In this document: positions 48,669 to 56,282 of the stretch, piece by piece
Layout of the letters: each line of letters starts with the position of its first letter
Position numbering within the stretch: the first letter of the stretch is position 1
Origin: Pseudomonas paraeruginosa PA7
GTDB taxonomy: Bacteria; Pseudomonadota; Gammaproteobacteria; Pseudomonadales; Pseudomonadaceae
Reading direction: 5' to 3'
Length of the DNA: 64,000 nt
Assembly: GCF_000017205.1 (NCBI RefSeq)
Contig: NC_009656.1
Span: 1,616,001-1,680,000, forward strand
Made by a program: the position numbers and the translations under genes
The notes under the pieces: model-generated
The model's database searches: none
Told to the model about the DNA's origin: nothing
What the model saw: the letters and a program-made list of their open reading frames with translations, nothing else

Positions 48669-49100
48669 CTTCAGGAGTGGCGAAGCGGCGGTTTGCCGTG
48701 CCGATAGTCTTTCATGTTTCCTTCTTCCCGAGCCGCAAGTTCGGAACTTCTTCCACAGTTTCCAAGGTCTTGGAAAGTTCAAGTAGCGAAGTCCGGGGTG
48801 TCCGGGGAATGAGTTTGATCGAGAGCGGCGATGTTGCTCTTCTGTTGGATGTACGGCGTCGTTGAATTATCCCGCTGGATGTGGCTGGGCTGTTTATCCT
48901 TTCCCCTTTCTTCATGTCTTCAGGTTTCATCTGGCTGCCTTGCAATTATATGCGTCGAGTAGGGCCTTCAGGCGCTCTCGCATATTGTTTGGCTGCTTTG
49001 GAATGTATTTGTCTTTTTCGTTTTCGCTCCGCTCATTTATAGGATGGAGAACTATCCATATAACTCTTTTTAAATATGCGTGACCTGAGAATTTTATGAG
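48669..49100. other. AT-rich intergenic stretch between opmE and copZ1
   Basis: 432 bases with clearly lower GC than the genes around it, from the opmE terminator to the copZ1 promoter. Short open frames exist but have no ribosome-binding sites, no recognisable product and odd composition. A small inverted repeat surrounds 48745-48760 (AAGTTCGGAACTT). I see no gene; the composition suggests old rearrangement or an unrecognised RNA. Confidence 0.55.
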
Positions 49101-49131
49101 TTGACCTTGTCACCGTGGCAAGTTTCATAGT
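49101..49131 (+). promoter_or_regulatory. CueR-type promoter of copZ1
   Basis: TTGACC -35 (49101-49106), a 19-base spacer with the dyad ACCTTGtCACCGTGgCAAG, and CATAGT -10 (49126-49131). It has the same architecture as the mexP promoter. Confidence 0.9.
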
Positions 49132-49164
49132 GTCCGGGAGTTGTTAATCCAATCGGAGGTAGCG

Positions 49165-49374
49165 ATGTTTTCCCTGCATATTCCCAATATGTCCTGTGGC
49201 GGCTGCGCCAGATCCGTCACCCAGGTCCTGCTCAGCGTCGACCCGCAGGCGCGCGTCGAAACCGATCCACCCCGGCGCGAGGCCAGGGTCGAAAGCACGC
49301 TGGACAAGCGCGCCTTCCTGGCGGCGCTGAGCGAGGCCGGCTATCCGGAGGGGCATCAGGAAGGTCGGGGCTAG
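49165..49374 (+). CDS. copZ1: CopZ1, cytoplasmic Cu(I) chaperone
   Basis: 69 residues from the ATG at 49165 with CGGAGG seven bases upstream; a TTG eight codons earlier is less likely. It is a ferredoxin-like HMA domain with the copper-binding motif MSCGGC (Cys11, Cys14) directly after the first strand, and the usual LDKRAFLAALSEAGY end. It hands Cu(I) to the CueR sensor and exporters. It equals PA3520, described as CopZ1 as I recall. It stands alone behind its own CueR promoter. Confidence 0.9.
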   Translation: MFSLHIPNMSCGGCARSVTQVLLSVDPQARVETDPPRREARVESTLDKRAFLAALSEAGYPEGHQEGRG

Positions 49375-49421
49375 CATCGCCGTGGCAGCCCATGGTGGCG
49401 GTTGTTCCGTTTGGGTTGTGG

Positions 49422-49436
49422 TGAAAATGATTTTCA
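49422..49436. promoter_or_regulatory. Fur box downstream of copZ1
   Basis: TGAAAATGATTTTCA is a perfect 7-1-7 inverted repeat and matches the Fur consensus at 13 of 15 positions, as well as the bfd site does. It lies 48 bases past the copZ1 stop and 260 bases before the next CueR promoter, so it does not belong to either obvious gene. Confidence 0.7.
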
Positions 49437-49449
49437 TTAAATACCTGCC

Positions 49450-49690
49450 CGTTATATGCCATCAATGGCGAAAAGCTATTGCGAAAGGCACACTTCGGCC
49501 TTTGTAAACAAATATTTCAGAATGCTCGAAGGTGACATTTATGTGAATGCAGAAAAGCGCTGATCGAGAATCCGGAAAGATATGCGCAAGCGCGCCGAGA
49601 GGCCTTTGTTCCGGGGTTTCGGGCAGTGTGGAGAGTATTGCGAAGAGGCTCTTTCGGTGAACCGGATCGGTCACCGGAAAGGGCTTTTTC
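49450..49690 (+). ncRNA. Candidate Fur-regulated small RNA
   Basis: Between a Fur box with a possible promoter (TTGTGG 49416-49421, 16 bases, TAAATA 49438-49443) and a strong terminator at 49649-49689 lie about 240 bases without a convincing reading frame. A promoter under Fur with its own terminator is the layout of iron-responsive small RNAs such as PrrF. The start is estimated; the RNA is not confirmed. Confidence 0.35.
49649..49689 (+). terminator. Rho-independent terminator upstream of the fluopsin operon promoter
   Basis: CTCTTTCGGTGA (49649-49660) pairs with TCACCGGAAAGGG (49671-49683) with one bulge, and is followed by CTTTTT. It ends transcription seven bases before the next -35, so it must serve copZ1 or the candidate RNA. 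Confidence 0.8.
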
Positions 49691-49695
49691 GTTGC

Positions 49696-49726
49696 TTGAC
49701 CTTGCCACCGTGGCAAGCTTTACGGT
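49696..49726 (+). promoter_or_regulatory. CueR-type promoter of the fluopsin C operon
   Basis: TTGACC -35 (49696-49701), a 19-base spacer with dyad ACCTTGCCACCGTGGCAAG, and TACGGT -10 (49721-49726). The spacer is nearly identical to the copZ1 one. Confidence 0.9.
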
Positions 49727-49761
49727 CGCCCCGCACAACAACAAAAACAAGGGTGATCCAT

Positions 49762-50799
49762 ATGACTTCCAAGTCGTCACAGCAATGCTGCAGTTCATCT
49801 TCCGATATCGCTGCCCGCACCGCGCGGACACTGTCGGATCCCGCCCGCAATGCATCGGCCCTGCTCGCCGAGGCATTGAAACCCGAAGCTTCCCTGGACC
49901 AGGTCACGCTCGCGCTGGAGGCTATCCTCGCGGTCACGGCCAAGGGCCTGGATGGCGACGCGGCCGCCTACGCGCAGTACCAGTCCCTGCTCCTGGAACT
50001 GCACGTCGCCGGTGATCCACGCACGGAGCCGACCCGCCGCTGGATGGCGAGTCAGGTCTATCGGGTCGAGGATCGCTTCGCGCCCGAGCCGGCCGGTTTC
50101 GCCGCCGTCCCGGTGGAGGAGTTCCGCAAGAAGGTCGATGCCGAGATCGAGGCGCGCAGCCGGGTGCGGCATCCCATGTCGGTCCACCTGTTCCAGGGCA
50201 CGCCGCCGGTCGAGGACGTGCGCTTCTTCCTCGAACACCACTGGACCCGTTCCTACAACTTCTACAGCCTCCTCGCGGAGCTGGCTTTCCGCTTCGAGGA
50301 TATCGAAGACGCCTCGGTGTTCTATCGCAACCTCTATGGCGAGGCCGGGGCGGAAAACCCGGAGCGTTCGCACCCCGCGCTGCTGTCCCACCTGATGACC
50401 TACTTCGACATCCCGCTGCGCATCGACTTCCCGGCGCTGCACCCGTTGGAGAAGGCCTACCTCAACAACCGCATCCGCTGCGTGCGTCACACCGATGTCG
50501 CCTGGGGCCTCGCGCTGCTGTACGCGGTCGAGTCGGTGAGCTGCGTCAACCACCGGCGCATCTATGAACTCCTGCAGCGCCTCGGCGTGCCCGAGCAACC
50601 CAGCGAGTTCCACCGCCTGCATGGTACCCAGGACGAGATCGACACCGAGGAGATGTGGGCGCTGATCGCCAAGTTCGCGCCGAGCGAAGACTTCCAGCGC
50701 AAGTTCATGCAGTCGCTGGCACGTCACTTCGAGATCAACCGCGCGTACTTCGATCTGCTCTGGGAACAGATGCAGGCGCATTCCCTGTCGATGGCCTGA
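49762..50799 (+). CDS. Haem-oxygenase-like di-iron enzyme of fluopsin C synthesis (first gene)
   Basis: 345 residues from the ATG at 49762, 36 bases after the CueR -10. After a Cys/Ser-rich N terminus (SKSSQQCCSSSSD) and ~100 residues of helical region comes an HDO-type (haem-oxygenase-like, non-haem di-iron) fold. Candidate ligand motifs are FFLEHHWTRSYNF, LYGEAGAENPERSHPALL and VESVSCVNHRRIY; they align with the same places in the next gene. It equals PA3519. The published pathway uses two such iron enzymes for decarboxylation, N-hydroxylation and removal of the alpha carbon of cysteine; which does which I cannot tell from sequence. Member of the flc cluster; letter not assigned here. Confidence 0.88.
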   Translation: MTSKSSQQCCSSSSDIAARTARTLSDPARNASALLAEALKPEASLDQVTLALEAILAVTAKGLDGDAAAYAQYQSLLLELHVAGDPRTEPTRRWMASQVYRVEDRFAPEPAGFAAVPVEEFRKKVDAEIEARSRVRHPMSVHLFQGTPPVEDVRFFLEHHWTRSYNFYSLLAELAFRFEDIEDASVFYRNLYGEAGAENPERSHPALLSHLMTYFDIPLRIDFPALHPLEKAYLNNRIRCVRHTDVAWGLALLYAVESVSCVNHRRIYELLQRLGVPEQPSEFHRLHGTQDEIDTEEMWALIAKFAPSEDFQRKFMQSLARHFEINRAYFDLLWEQMQAHSLSMA

Positions 50800-50832
50800 G
50801 GCCGGTCCGGAAACAAGAACAAGGAATACAGG

Positions 50833-51819
50833 ATGACTACTCGCAATTTTTCCCTGCATCAATTGCAGAACCTGCACCTCGATGAAGCGCGCATCGTCGC
50901 CGATGCGCTGGCGGCCAGCGCCACCGCGCGCCAGATCGAAAGCGCGGCGAGCGCGCTCGCCGCGCTGACCGAAAAGGCGCTCCAGGGCGACCGCCAGGCC
51001 TACGCCGCCTACCAGCAACTGCTCTACATTCTCTCGCTGAGCGACGACGTGCCTACCGCGCTGACCCGGCGCTGGCTGGCCAACGCCATCTATCGCGTGG
51101 AAGAGCGCTTCATGCCCGCCGCCGACCTGTCCACGGCGTTGTCCGAGGCGGATTTCCAGCAGCGCCTCGAACAGGAGATCGCCGCCCAGTCCCGCGAGCG
51201 GCACCCGATGTCGCAGTACGTGTTCTCCGGCTCGGCCTCCCGCGCGCAGCTCCAGGTATTCCTGCGCCATCAGTGGTTCCGCACCTTCCGCCTGTACCGG
51301 GACGCGGCCGACCTGCTGGTCAACCTGACCGACGTCGACGAGGCCGCGGCGCTTGCCCGCTATCTCTACGGCGAACTGGGCGAGGAGGACGAGAAAGGCT
51401 CGCACCCGCGCCTGCTGGCCAAGCTGCTCGAGGCCATCGGCCTGGAGGCGGACTTCCAGGCCGTCTCGACGATGCCCGAGGAGATCGCCTACCTGAACAA
51501 CCGTGCCCGTTCCTTCCGACATCCGGAGGCCGGCTGGGGCCTGGCGGTGTTCTACATCACCGAGCTGGTGGTGCCGGGGAACCACGAGAAGCTCTATCGG
51601 GCCCTGCTCCAGGCCGGCCTGAGCGAAGACGCGGCGGAGTACTACAAGATCCATATCAGTCTCGTACCGCCGCGGGCCAAGCGCGAGTGGCAGCTCATCG
51701 CCAGGCGGATTCCCGACGTGGCGTTCCAGAATGCGTTCCTGACCTCGCTGGCGCAGCACTTCCGGGTGGAAAGGGCCTACTACGACGCGATCTGGGAAGA
51801 AATGCAGCGCGTGAAGTGA
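50833..51819 (+). CDS. Haem-oxygenase-like di-iron enzyme of fluopsin C synthesis (second gene)
   Basis: 328 residues, AGGAATACAGG before the ATG. It is a paralogue of the preceding protein with the same layout: helical N-terminal ~100 residues, then FLRHQWFRTFRLY, LYGELGEEDEKGSHPRLL and ITELVVPGNHEKLY. The shared YGE-G-E-x(n)-SHP core suggests conserved iron ligands. The other two positions differ between the paralogues (for example WTRS versus WFRT), fitting different reactions. It equals PA3518. It lies 33 bases after the first gene in the same operon. Confidence 0.88.
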   Translation: MTTRNFSLHQLQNLHLDEARIVADALAASATARQIESAASALAALTEKALQGDRQAYAAYQQLLYILSLSDDVPTALTRRWLANAIYRVEERFMPAADLSTALSEADFQQRLEQEIAAQSRERHPMSQYVFSGSASRAQLQVFLRHQWFRTFRLYRDAADLLVNLTDVDEAAALARYLYGELGEEDEKGSHPRLLAKLLEAIGLEADFQAVSTMPEEIAYLNNRARSFRHPEAGWGLAVFYITELVVPGNHEKLYRALLQAGLSEDAAEYYKIHISLVPPRAKREWQLIARRIPDVAFQNAFLTSLAQHFRVERAYYDAIWEEMQRVK

Positions 51820-51848
51820 CCTCCCCGGGACAAAGCGAGCACTGAAAA

Positions 51849-53282
51849 ATGCCGAGTCATATTACGGAATCCCGTATACACGGGGGCGCCTACTCGTCCC
51901 CGGCATTCGCCGCGATCTTCTCCGACGCCAACCAGGTGCAGAAGTGGCTGGATGTCGAGCGGGCCCTGGCGGCGACCCAGGCCGAGCTGGGCCTCATACC
52001 CCACGAGGCGGCGCAGGAAATCGCCCGGGTCGCCCGGGTGGAGCGCTTCGACCTGGCGGCACTGGGTCGCGAAAGCCTGGAGACCGGGCACCTGCTGGTG
52101 CCCACGATCCGGGCGCTGGCCAGGGCCTGCGAGGGTGGCCGGGGGGAGTACGTGCACTATGGCGTGACCACCCAGGACATCCTCGATACCGGCCTGATCC
52201 TGCAGGTCAAGGAAGCCTGGGGCCATGCGCTGGGCCTGCTGCATTCGATCCGTGGCCATCTGCTGGCGCTCGCCCTGCGCCACAGGCACACCCCGATGGT
52301 GGCGCGGACCCATGGGCAGCAGGCGCTGCCCACGACGTTCGGCTACAAGGTCGCGGTCTGGGTCGATGAGATCGACCGACACCTGGCGCGCTTCGACGAG
52401 GCGCGCGAGCGGGTGCTGGTCGGCAACCTCACCGGCGCCGTGGGTACCCTGGCCGCGTTCGGCGCGCAGGGCTTCGAGATCCAGCGGCGGACCCTCGCCA
52501 GGCTCGGCCTCGGCGCGCCGCTGACCAGTTGGCACAGCGCCCGCGACCGGGTGCTGGAAGCCGCCTGGTTGCTGGTTCAGGTGTCGCTGACGCTGGGCCG
52601 GGTGGCTACCGAGGTCTACCACCTGCAGCGCAGCGAGATCGACGAACTGCGCGAGCCTGCCCGGCCGGGGCAGGTGGGCAGCAGCACCATGCCACACAAG
52701 CAGAACCCGTCGACGGTCGACCTGATCAGCGCGCTGTCGCGCCTGGTGCGCTCGCAGATGGTCGCGCTCACCGACGCCGCGTTCCAGTTGCACGAGCGCG
52801 ACGGCACGACCTGGCGCATCGAATGGGCGGCGTTGCCGGAGCTGTTCGTCTACGCCGGTGCCTTGCTGACGCGCATGGAGGCGCTGCTGGCCGAAGGGCT
52901 GGAGGTCCGCGAGGAACGCATGCGCGCCAACCTCGACCTGCTCGGCGGCCTGATCCTGTCGGAGCGGGTCATGCTCGCCCTGGCCGGACAGTTCGGCAAG
53001 CAGAGCGCCCATGAGCTGCTCCACGAGGTGTCCCTGGCGTCCGCGCGACAGGGCGTCCCGTTTCGCGAAGCGCTGCTCGCGCACCCGCGCCTGCGCGGTT
53101 GCTTCCCGGCGCAGACGCTCGAAGCGCTGCTCGATCCGCTCGGTTATGTCGGCCTCGCGGCGGACATGGTCGACCTGGTCGCCGGCAAACCTCACGCCAA
53201 CGCCTCGGGCGAAGGCCCTGTAGGCATGGCGGATTCCCAAGGAAATCCCAATCAGTCCCTGTACGTGATGGAGGATAGGTGA
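51849..53282 (+). CDS. Fumarase/adenylosuccinate-lyase superfamily enzyme of fluopsin C synthesis (first lyase)
   Basis: 477 residues. The superfamily signature is SSTMPHKQNPSTVDL, and the conserved regions YGVTTQDILDTG (near 100) and MVARTHGQQALPTTFGYK (near 150) are intact, as in adenylosuccinate lyase-like proteins. In the reported pathway one lyase adds cysteine to fumarate and one later releases it; the order is not visible here. It equals PA3517. The stop (TGA) overlaps the ATG of the second lyase. Confidence 0.9.
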   Translation: MPSHITESRIHGGAYSSPAFAAIFSDANQVQKWLDVERALAATQAELGLIPHEAAQEIARVARVERFDLAALGRESLETGHLLVPTIRALARACEGGRGEYVHYGVTTQDILDTGLILQVKEAWGHALGLLHSIRGHLLALALRHRHTPMVARTHGQQALPTTFGYKVAVWVDEIDRHLARFDEARERVLVGNLTGAVGTLAAFGAQGFEIQRRTLARLGLGAPLTSWHSARDRVLEAAWLLVQVSLTLGRVATEVYHLQRSEIDELREPARPGQVGSSTMPHKQNPSTVDLISALSRLVRSQMVALTDAAFQLHERDGTTWRIEWAALPELFVYAGALLTRMEALLAEGLEVREERMRANLDLLGGLILSERVMLALAGQFGKQSAHELLHEVSLASARQGVPFREALLAHPRLRGCFPAQTLEALLDPLGYVGLAADMVDLVAGKPHANASGEGPVGMADSQGNPNQSLYVMEDR

Positions 53283-54733
53283 TGGATGCTGAAACCCTGG
53301 AAATGCTTGCCCGTTCCTCGTGCACCGCGCATCCGCAAGGCTTCGGCGACACGCCGGAGGAGGGCGGTTGCCAGCACGAGCACAGCCACATCGTGGACTC
53401 GAAGACCCATGGCGGAGGCTACGCCGGCCCGGTGAGCCGGCGCATCTTCTGCAGTCACTGCCGCCTGCAGCGCTGGCTCGACGTGGAAGCCGCGCTGGCG
53501 CTGGCGCAGGCCGACGTCGGCATCATTCCCCGCGAGGCGGCGCTGGAGATCGCCCGCGCCGCCCGGCTGTCGGCGGTCGACCTGCGGCAGATCGCCGAGG
53601 GCGTGGCGACCACCGGGCATTCGCTGATGCCGCTGCTTGGCGCCCTGCAGAAGAACTGCGGCGCCAGCGCCCGCGAGTACGTGCACTTCGGCGCCACCAC
53701 CCAGGACATCCAGGACACCGCCCAGTCCCTGGAGATGCGCGATGTGCTGGATGAGACCGAGCGCGCCCTGGACCGCCTGCTGGAGCGGCTCGCGACGCTG
53801 GCCAGCGGCAAGCGCGATGCCCTTATGGTCGCCAGGACCCACTCGATCCCGGCCCTGCCGACCACCTTCGGCCTGAAGGTGGCCGGCTGGATCGACGAGC
53901 TGTTGCGCCACCGCGAGCGCCTGGGCGAGGCGCGCAAGCGGATCCTCGTGGTGCAGCTGTTCGGCGGCGTCGGCACCATGGCCGCCTTCGGCGCCGAGGC
54001 CATGGCGCTGCTGGAGCGCTTCGCCAGCCGGTTGGCGCTGGATGTGCCGCTCGCCGGCTGGCACGTGTCGCGCGACCGGGTCACCGAGTTCGTCAGTACG
54101 CTGGCGATGGTCACCGCCTCCCTGGCGCGGATCGCGGACGAGATCCGCACCCTCAACCGCTGGGAGATCGGCGAGTTGGAGGTGGGCTGGACGCAGCAGC
54201 AGATCGGCAGCAGCACCATGCCGCACAAGCGCAATCCGGAAGGCTGCGAGCAGGTCGTGGTGCTCGCGCGGCTGGCCAAGGCCCAGGTCATGCTTGCGCT
54301 GGACGCGATGATCCTCGAGCACGAGCGGGACTACCGCGGCACGCGCCTGGAGTGGTGCGCGGTCGCCGACGTGTCGCACTACGCGCTGATGGCGATGTCG
54401 CTGCTGGACGACACCATCGGCGGGCTCACCGTCCACGACGAGGCCATGGCGCGCACGGCCGACGCCTATAGCGATGCGATCTGCACCGAGGCGTTCGTGT
54501 TCGAGATGGCCAAGCAGCTGGGCAAGAGCAGCGCCTACGAAATCATCTTCGAGATCACCCAGGCCTGCCAGCGCAAGCGCATCCCGATGCGCCAGGCGCT
54601 CGAGTCCGACCCGCGGGTGAGCGCGGTCATGCCGAAGGAAACCCTGGCCAGGCTGTTCGAACCCCGGACCCATCTGGGCATGGCCGGGACGATCGTCGAC
54701 AACGTGCTGGACCGGGTCGCCAGCCATCACTGA
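53282..54733 (+). CDS. Fumarase/adenylosuccinate-lyase superfamily enzyme of fluopsin C synthesis (second lyase)
   Basis: 483 residues from the ATG at 53282 (a GTG one codon earlier is possible). It is a clear paralogue of the first lyase: FGATTQDIQDTA, MVARTHSIPALPTTFGLK and the signature SSTMPHKRNPEGCE. It differs by an N-terminal ~40-residue extension with Cys and His (SCTAHP, GGCQHEHSH) and by FCSHCRLQ just after, which could bind metal. It equals PA3516. The tandem arrangement and overlap show duplication within the operon. Confidence 0.9.
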   Translation: MDAETLEMLARSSCTAHPQGFGDTPEEGGCQHEHSHIVDSKTHGGGYAGPVSRRIFCSHCRLQRWLDVEAALALAQADVGIIPREAALEIARAARLSAVDLRQIAEGVATTGHSLMPLLGALQKNCGASAREYVHFGATTQDIQDTAQSLEMRDVLDETERALDRLLERLATLASGKRDALMVARTHSIPALPTTFGLKVAGWIDELLRHRERLGEARKRILVVQLFGGVGTMAAFGAEAMALLERFASRLALDVPLAGWHVSRDRVTEFVSTLAMVTASLARIADEIRTLNRWEIGELEVGWTQQQIGSSTMPHKRNPEGCEQVVVLARLAKAQVMLALDAMILEHERDYRGTRLEWCAVADVSHYALMAMSLLDDTIGGLTVHDEAMARTADAYSDAICTEAFVFEMAKQLGKSSAYEIIFEITQACQRKRIPMRQALESDPRVSAVMPKETLARLFEPRTHLGMAGTIVDNVLDRVASHH

Positions 54734-54738
54734 AAAAG

Positions 54739-54757
54739 CCGCCGCCAGCGGCGGCGG
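54739..54757 (+). other. Hairpin between the second lyase and the methyltransferase
   Basis: Perfect 8-bp GC stem CCGCCGCC/GGCGGCGG with a 3-base loop, five bases past the lyase stop, without a T run. It may stabilise or attenuate the operon mRNA before the methyltransferase. Confidence 0.5.
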
Positions 54758-54782
54758 ACCTGCACGACAACGGAGAACAAGA

Positions 54783-55856
54783 ATGACGAAGGCTAACGAA
54801 ATCGAAACCGCGAAGGTCAAGCAGTTTTCCGCGCGGATAATGGAAGACTACGGCAACACCCTGCGCGGCGCGATGCTCTACATCGGCGACCGCCTGGGGC
54901 TGTTCAAGACGCTCGCCCATGGCCAGTGGGTGACCCTGGAGGAACTGGCGCAGCAGACCGGCTACACCCCCCGCTACCTGCGCGAATGGCTGGGCAGCAT
55001 GGTCACCGGCAACTACCTGGCCTACGACCCGCAGACGCGGCGCTACCAGTTGCCGGCCGAGTTCGTCCCGGTGCTCGCCGACGAGGACTCGCCGTACTTC
55101 GCCGGCGGGATCATCCAGCTCAGCGTGCCGTTCGTGAGCATGGCGCCGAAGATCATCGAGGCCTTCCGCTGTGGCGGCGGCTGCCCCGAGGAGTCCTTCC
55201 CGCTGGAAACCTGGGAAGGCATGGAGCGCATGACCATGCCCTGGTACAAGCACTTCCTGGTGGAACACTGGATTCCCTCGCTGGATGGGGTCAAGGAAAA
55301 GCTCCAGGCCGGCGGCAGCGTGCTCGACTTCGGCTGCGGCAGCGGCCTGGCGGCGATCATGATGGCCAAGGCGTTCCCCGAGGCCCAGGTCTACGGCTGC
55401 GACTTCCACGGGCCATCCATCGAGCGCGCGCGAGCCAACGCCGAGGCCGCCGGGGTCGGTGACCGGGTGCGCTTCGAAGTCGCCGATTCGGACGCGCTGG
55501 CGGGCAAGAAGTTCGACTTCGTCACCACCTTCGTGGTGATCCACGACGCCACCGATCCGCAGCAGATGATGAAGGACCTGCGCGACTCCACCGCCGAGGA
55601 CGGTACCTACCTGATGGTGGAGCTCAACCTGTCGCAGGAGCTGCACGAGAACATGAACCTGTTCGGCCGCGTGATGTACCCGCAGAGCACGCTGTATTGC
55701 ATGACCTGCTCGCTGTCGCACGGTGGCGAAGGACTCGGCGCCTTCATGGGCGAGGACCGCGCCCGGCAGATGGCCGAGGCCGCCGGTTTCAGCCGCTTCC
55801 GCAAGGTGCCTTCGGAGTGGCCGCCGCTGCCGGCGCTGTTCGAACTGCGACCCTGA
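54783..55856 (+). CDS. SAM-dependent methyltransferase of fluopsin C synthesis
   Basis: 357 residues, GGAGAACAAGA before the ATG. The first ~100 residues resemble a winged-helix dimerisation domain (YIGDRLGLFKTLAHG, VTLEELAQQTGYTPRYLREW), and the SAM-binding Rossmann fold follows with motif I VLDFGCGSGLAAIMM near residue 180 and VYGCDFHGPSIERAR. The published pathway ends by methylating the thiohydroxamate nitrogen. It equals PA3515 and is the last gene of the five-gene operon. Confidence 0.88.
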   Translation: MTKANEIETAKVKQFSARIMEDYGNTLRGAMLYIGDRLGLFKTLAHGQWVTLEELAQQTGYTPRYLREWLGSMVTGNYLAYDPQTRRYQLPAEFVPVLADEDSPYFAGGIIQLSVPFVSMAPKIIEAFRCGGGCPEESFPLETWEGMERMTMPWYKHFLVEHWIPSLDGVKEKLQAGGSVLDFGCGSGLAAIMMAKAFPEAQVYGCDFHGPSIERARANAEAAGVGDRVRFEVADSDALAGKKFDFVTTFVVIHDATDPQQMMKDLRDSTAEDGTYLMVELNLSQELHENMNLFGRVMYPQSTLYCMTCSLSHGGEGLGAFMGEDRARQMAEAAGFSRFRKVPSEWPPLPALFELRP

Positions 55857-55863
55857 GGTCGGA

Positions 55864-55894
55864 TCCCGGGACCGCGCCGGGCGCGTTCCCGGGA
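55864..55894 (+). terminator. Palindromic hairpin after the methyltransferase
   Basis: TCCCGGGA (55864-55871) and TCCCGGGA (55887-55894, partly) flank CGCGCC-GGGCGCG, giving a long GC stem eight bases past the stop. No T run is present. Confidence 0.45.
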
Positions 55895-55941
55895 GCTTCC
55901 TGGGGCAAAGCCTCGCTCCGGCGGCGTTTTCGAACTGGCAG

Positions 55942-55971
55942 AAAAAACGAAGCCCCGCCAGTTGCGGGGCT
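55942..55971 (-). terminator. Rho-independent terminator of the small acidic protein gene
   Basis: AGCCCCGC (55951-55958) pairs with GCGGGGCT (55964-55971), loop of 5; the minus strand then reads a run of six T (plus A run 55942-55947). Confidence 0.85.
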
Positions 55972-55994
55972 TGCTTGCGTGCCGGCGGCAGGGC

Positions 55995-56174
55995 TCAGAG
56001 GTCGAAATCGTAGTCCGACAGCTGGCGCTGCAGGCGGCGCTCTTCCAGCAGGTTGTCGATGATGCGACGCTTGGTCAGGTTGGTCTTGGCCACCTCGACC
56101 CCGGTCTCCTCGCCGTCATCCTCTTCAACGCCGGCGTCGTCGTCGATCTCGAGTTCTTCTTTGGCTTTTGCCAT
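55995..56174 (-). CDS. Small acidic protein of unknown function
   Basis: 59 residues from the ATG at 56174, eight bases after a GGAG; an ATG three codons earlier is too close to that site. It has a strongly acidic N-terminal half (IDDDAGVEEDDGEETG) and a basic helical C-terminal half (KRRIIDNLLEERRLQRQL). This pattern is found in a conserved Pseudomonas protein (PA3496), with no known role. It has its own terminator and lies downstream of nth in the same direction. Confidence 0.85.
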   Translation of the reverse strand: MAKAKEELEIDDDAGVEEDDGEETGVEVAKTNLTKRRIIDNLLEERRLQRQLSDYDFDL

Positions 56175-56282
56175 GACATTCACTCCAACTTATGGGGTGG
56201 TAATGGCGCACCTTATAGCGACAAAGCCGTGACTGGTAAAAAAGATTTTTTCAATCGTAAAGATAAGATTCCGAATAGTTGA

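Larger units (their letters stand above)
49375..49761. other. Intergenic region copZ1 / copper-induced operon
   Basis: 387 bases holding, in order, a Fur box, the candidate small RNA, a terminator and the CueR promoter of the fluopsin operon, each listed separately. Confidence 0.7.

Noticed and set aside
48862-49083. Open frame of 73 codons between opmE and copZ1
   Set aside because: It has no Shine-Dalgarno site, no recognisable product and AT-rich composition unlike the genome's genes.
49582-49761. In-frame N-terminal extension of the first fluopsin iron enzyme
   Set aside because: It would read through a Rho-independent terminator and the CueR promoter, so it is not transcribed with the gene.
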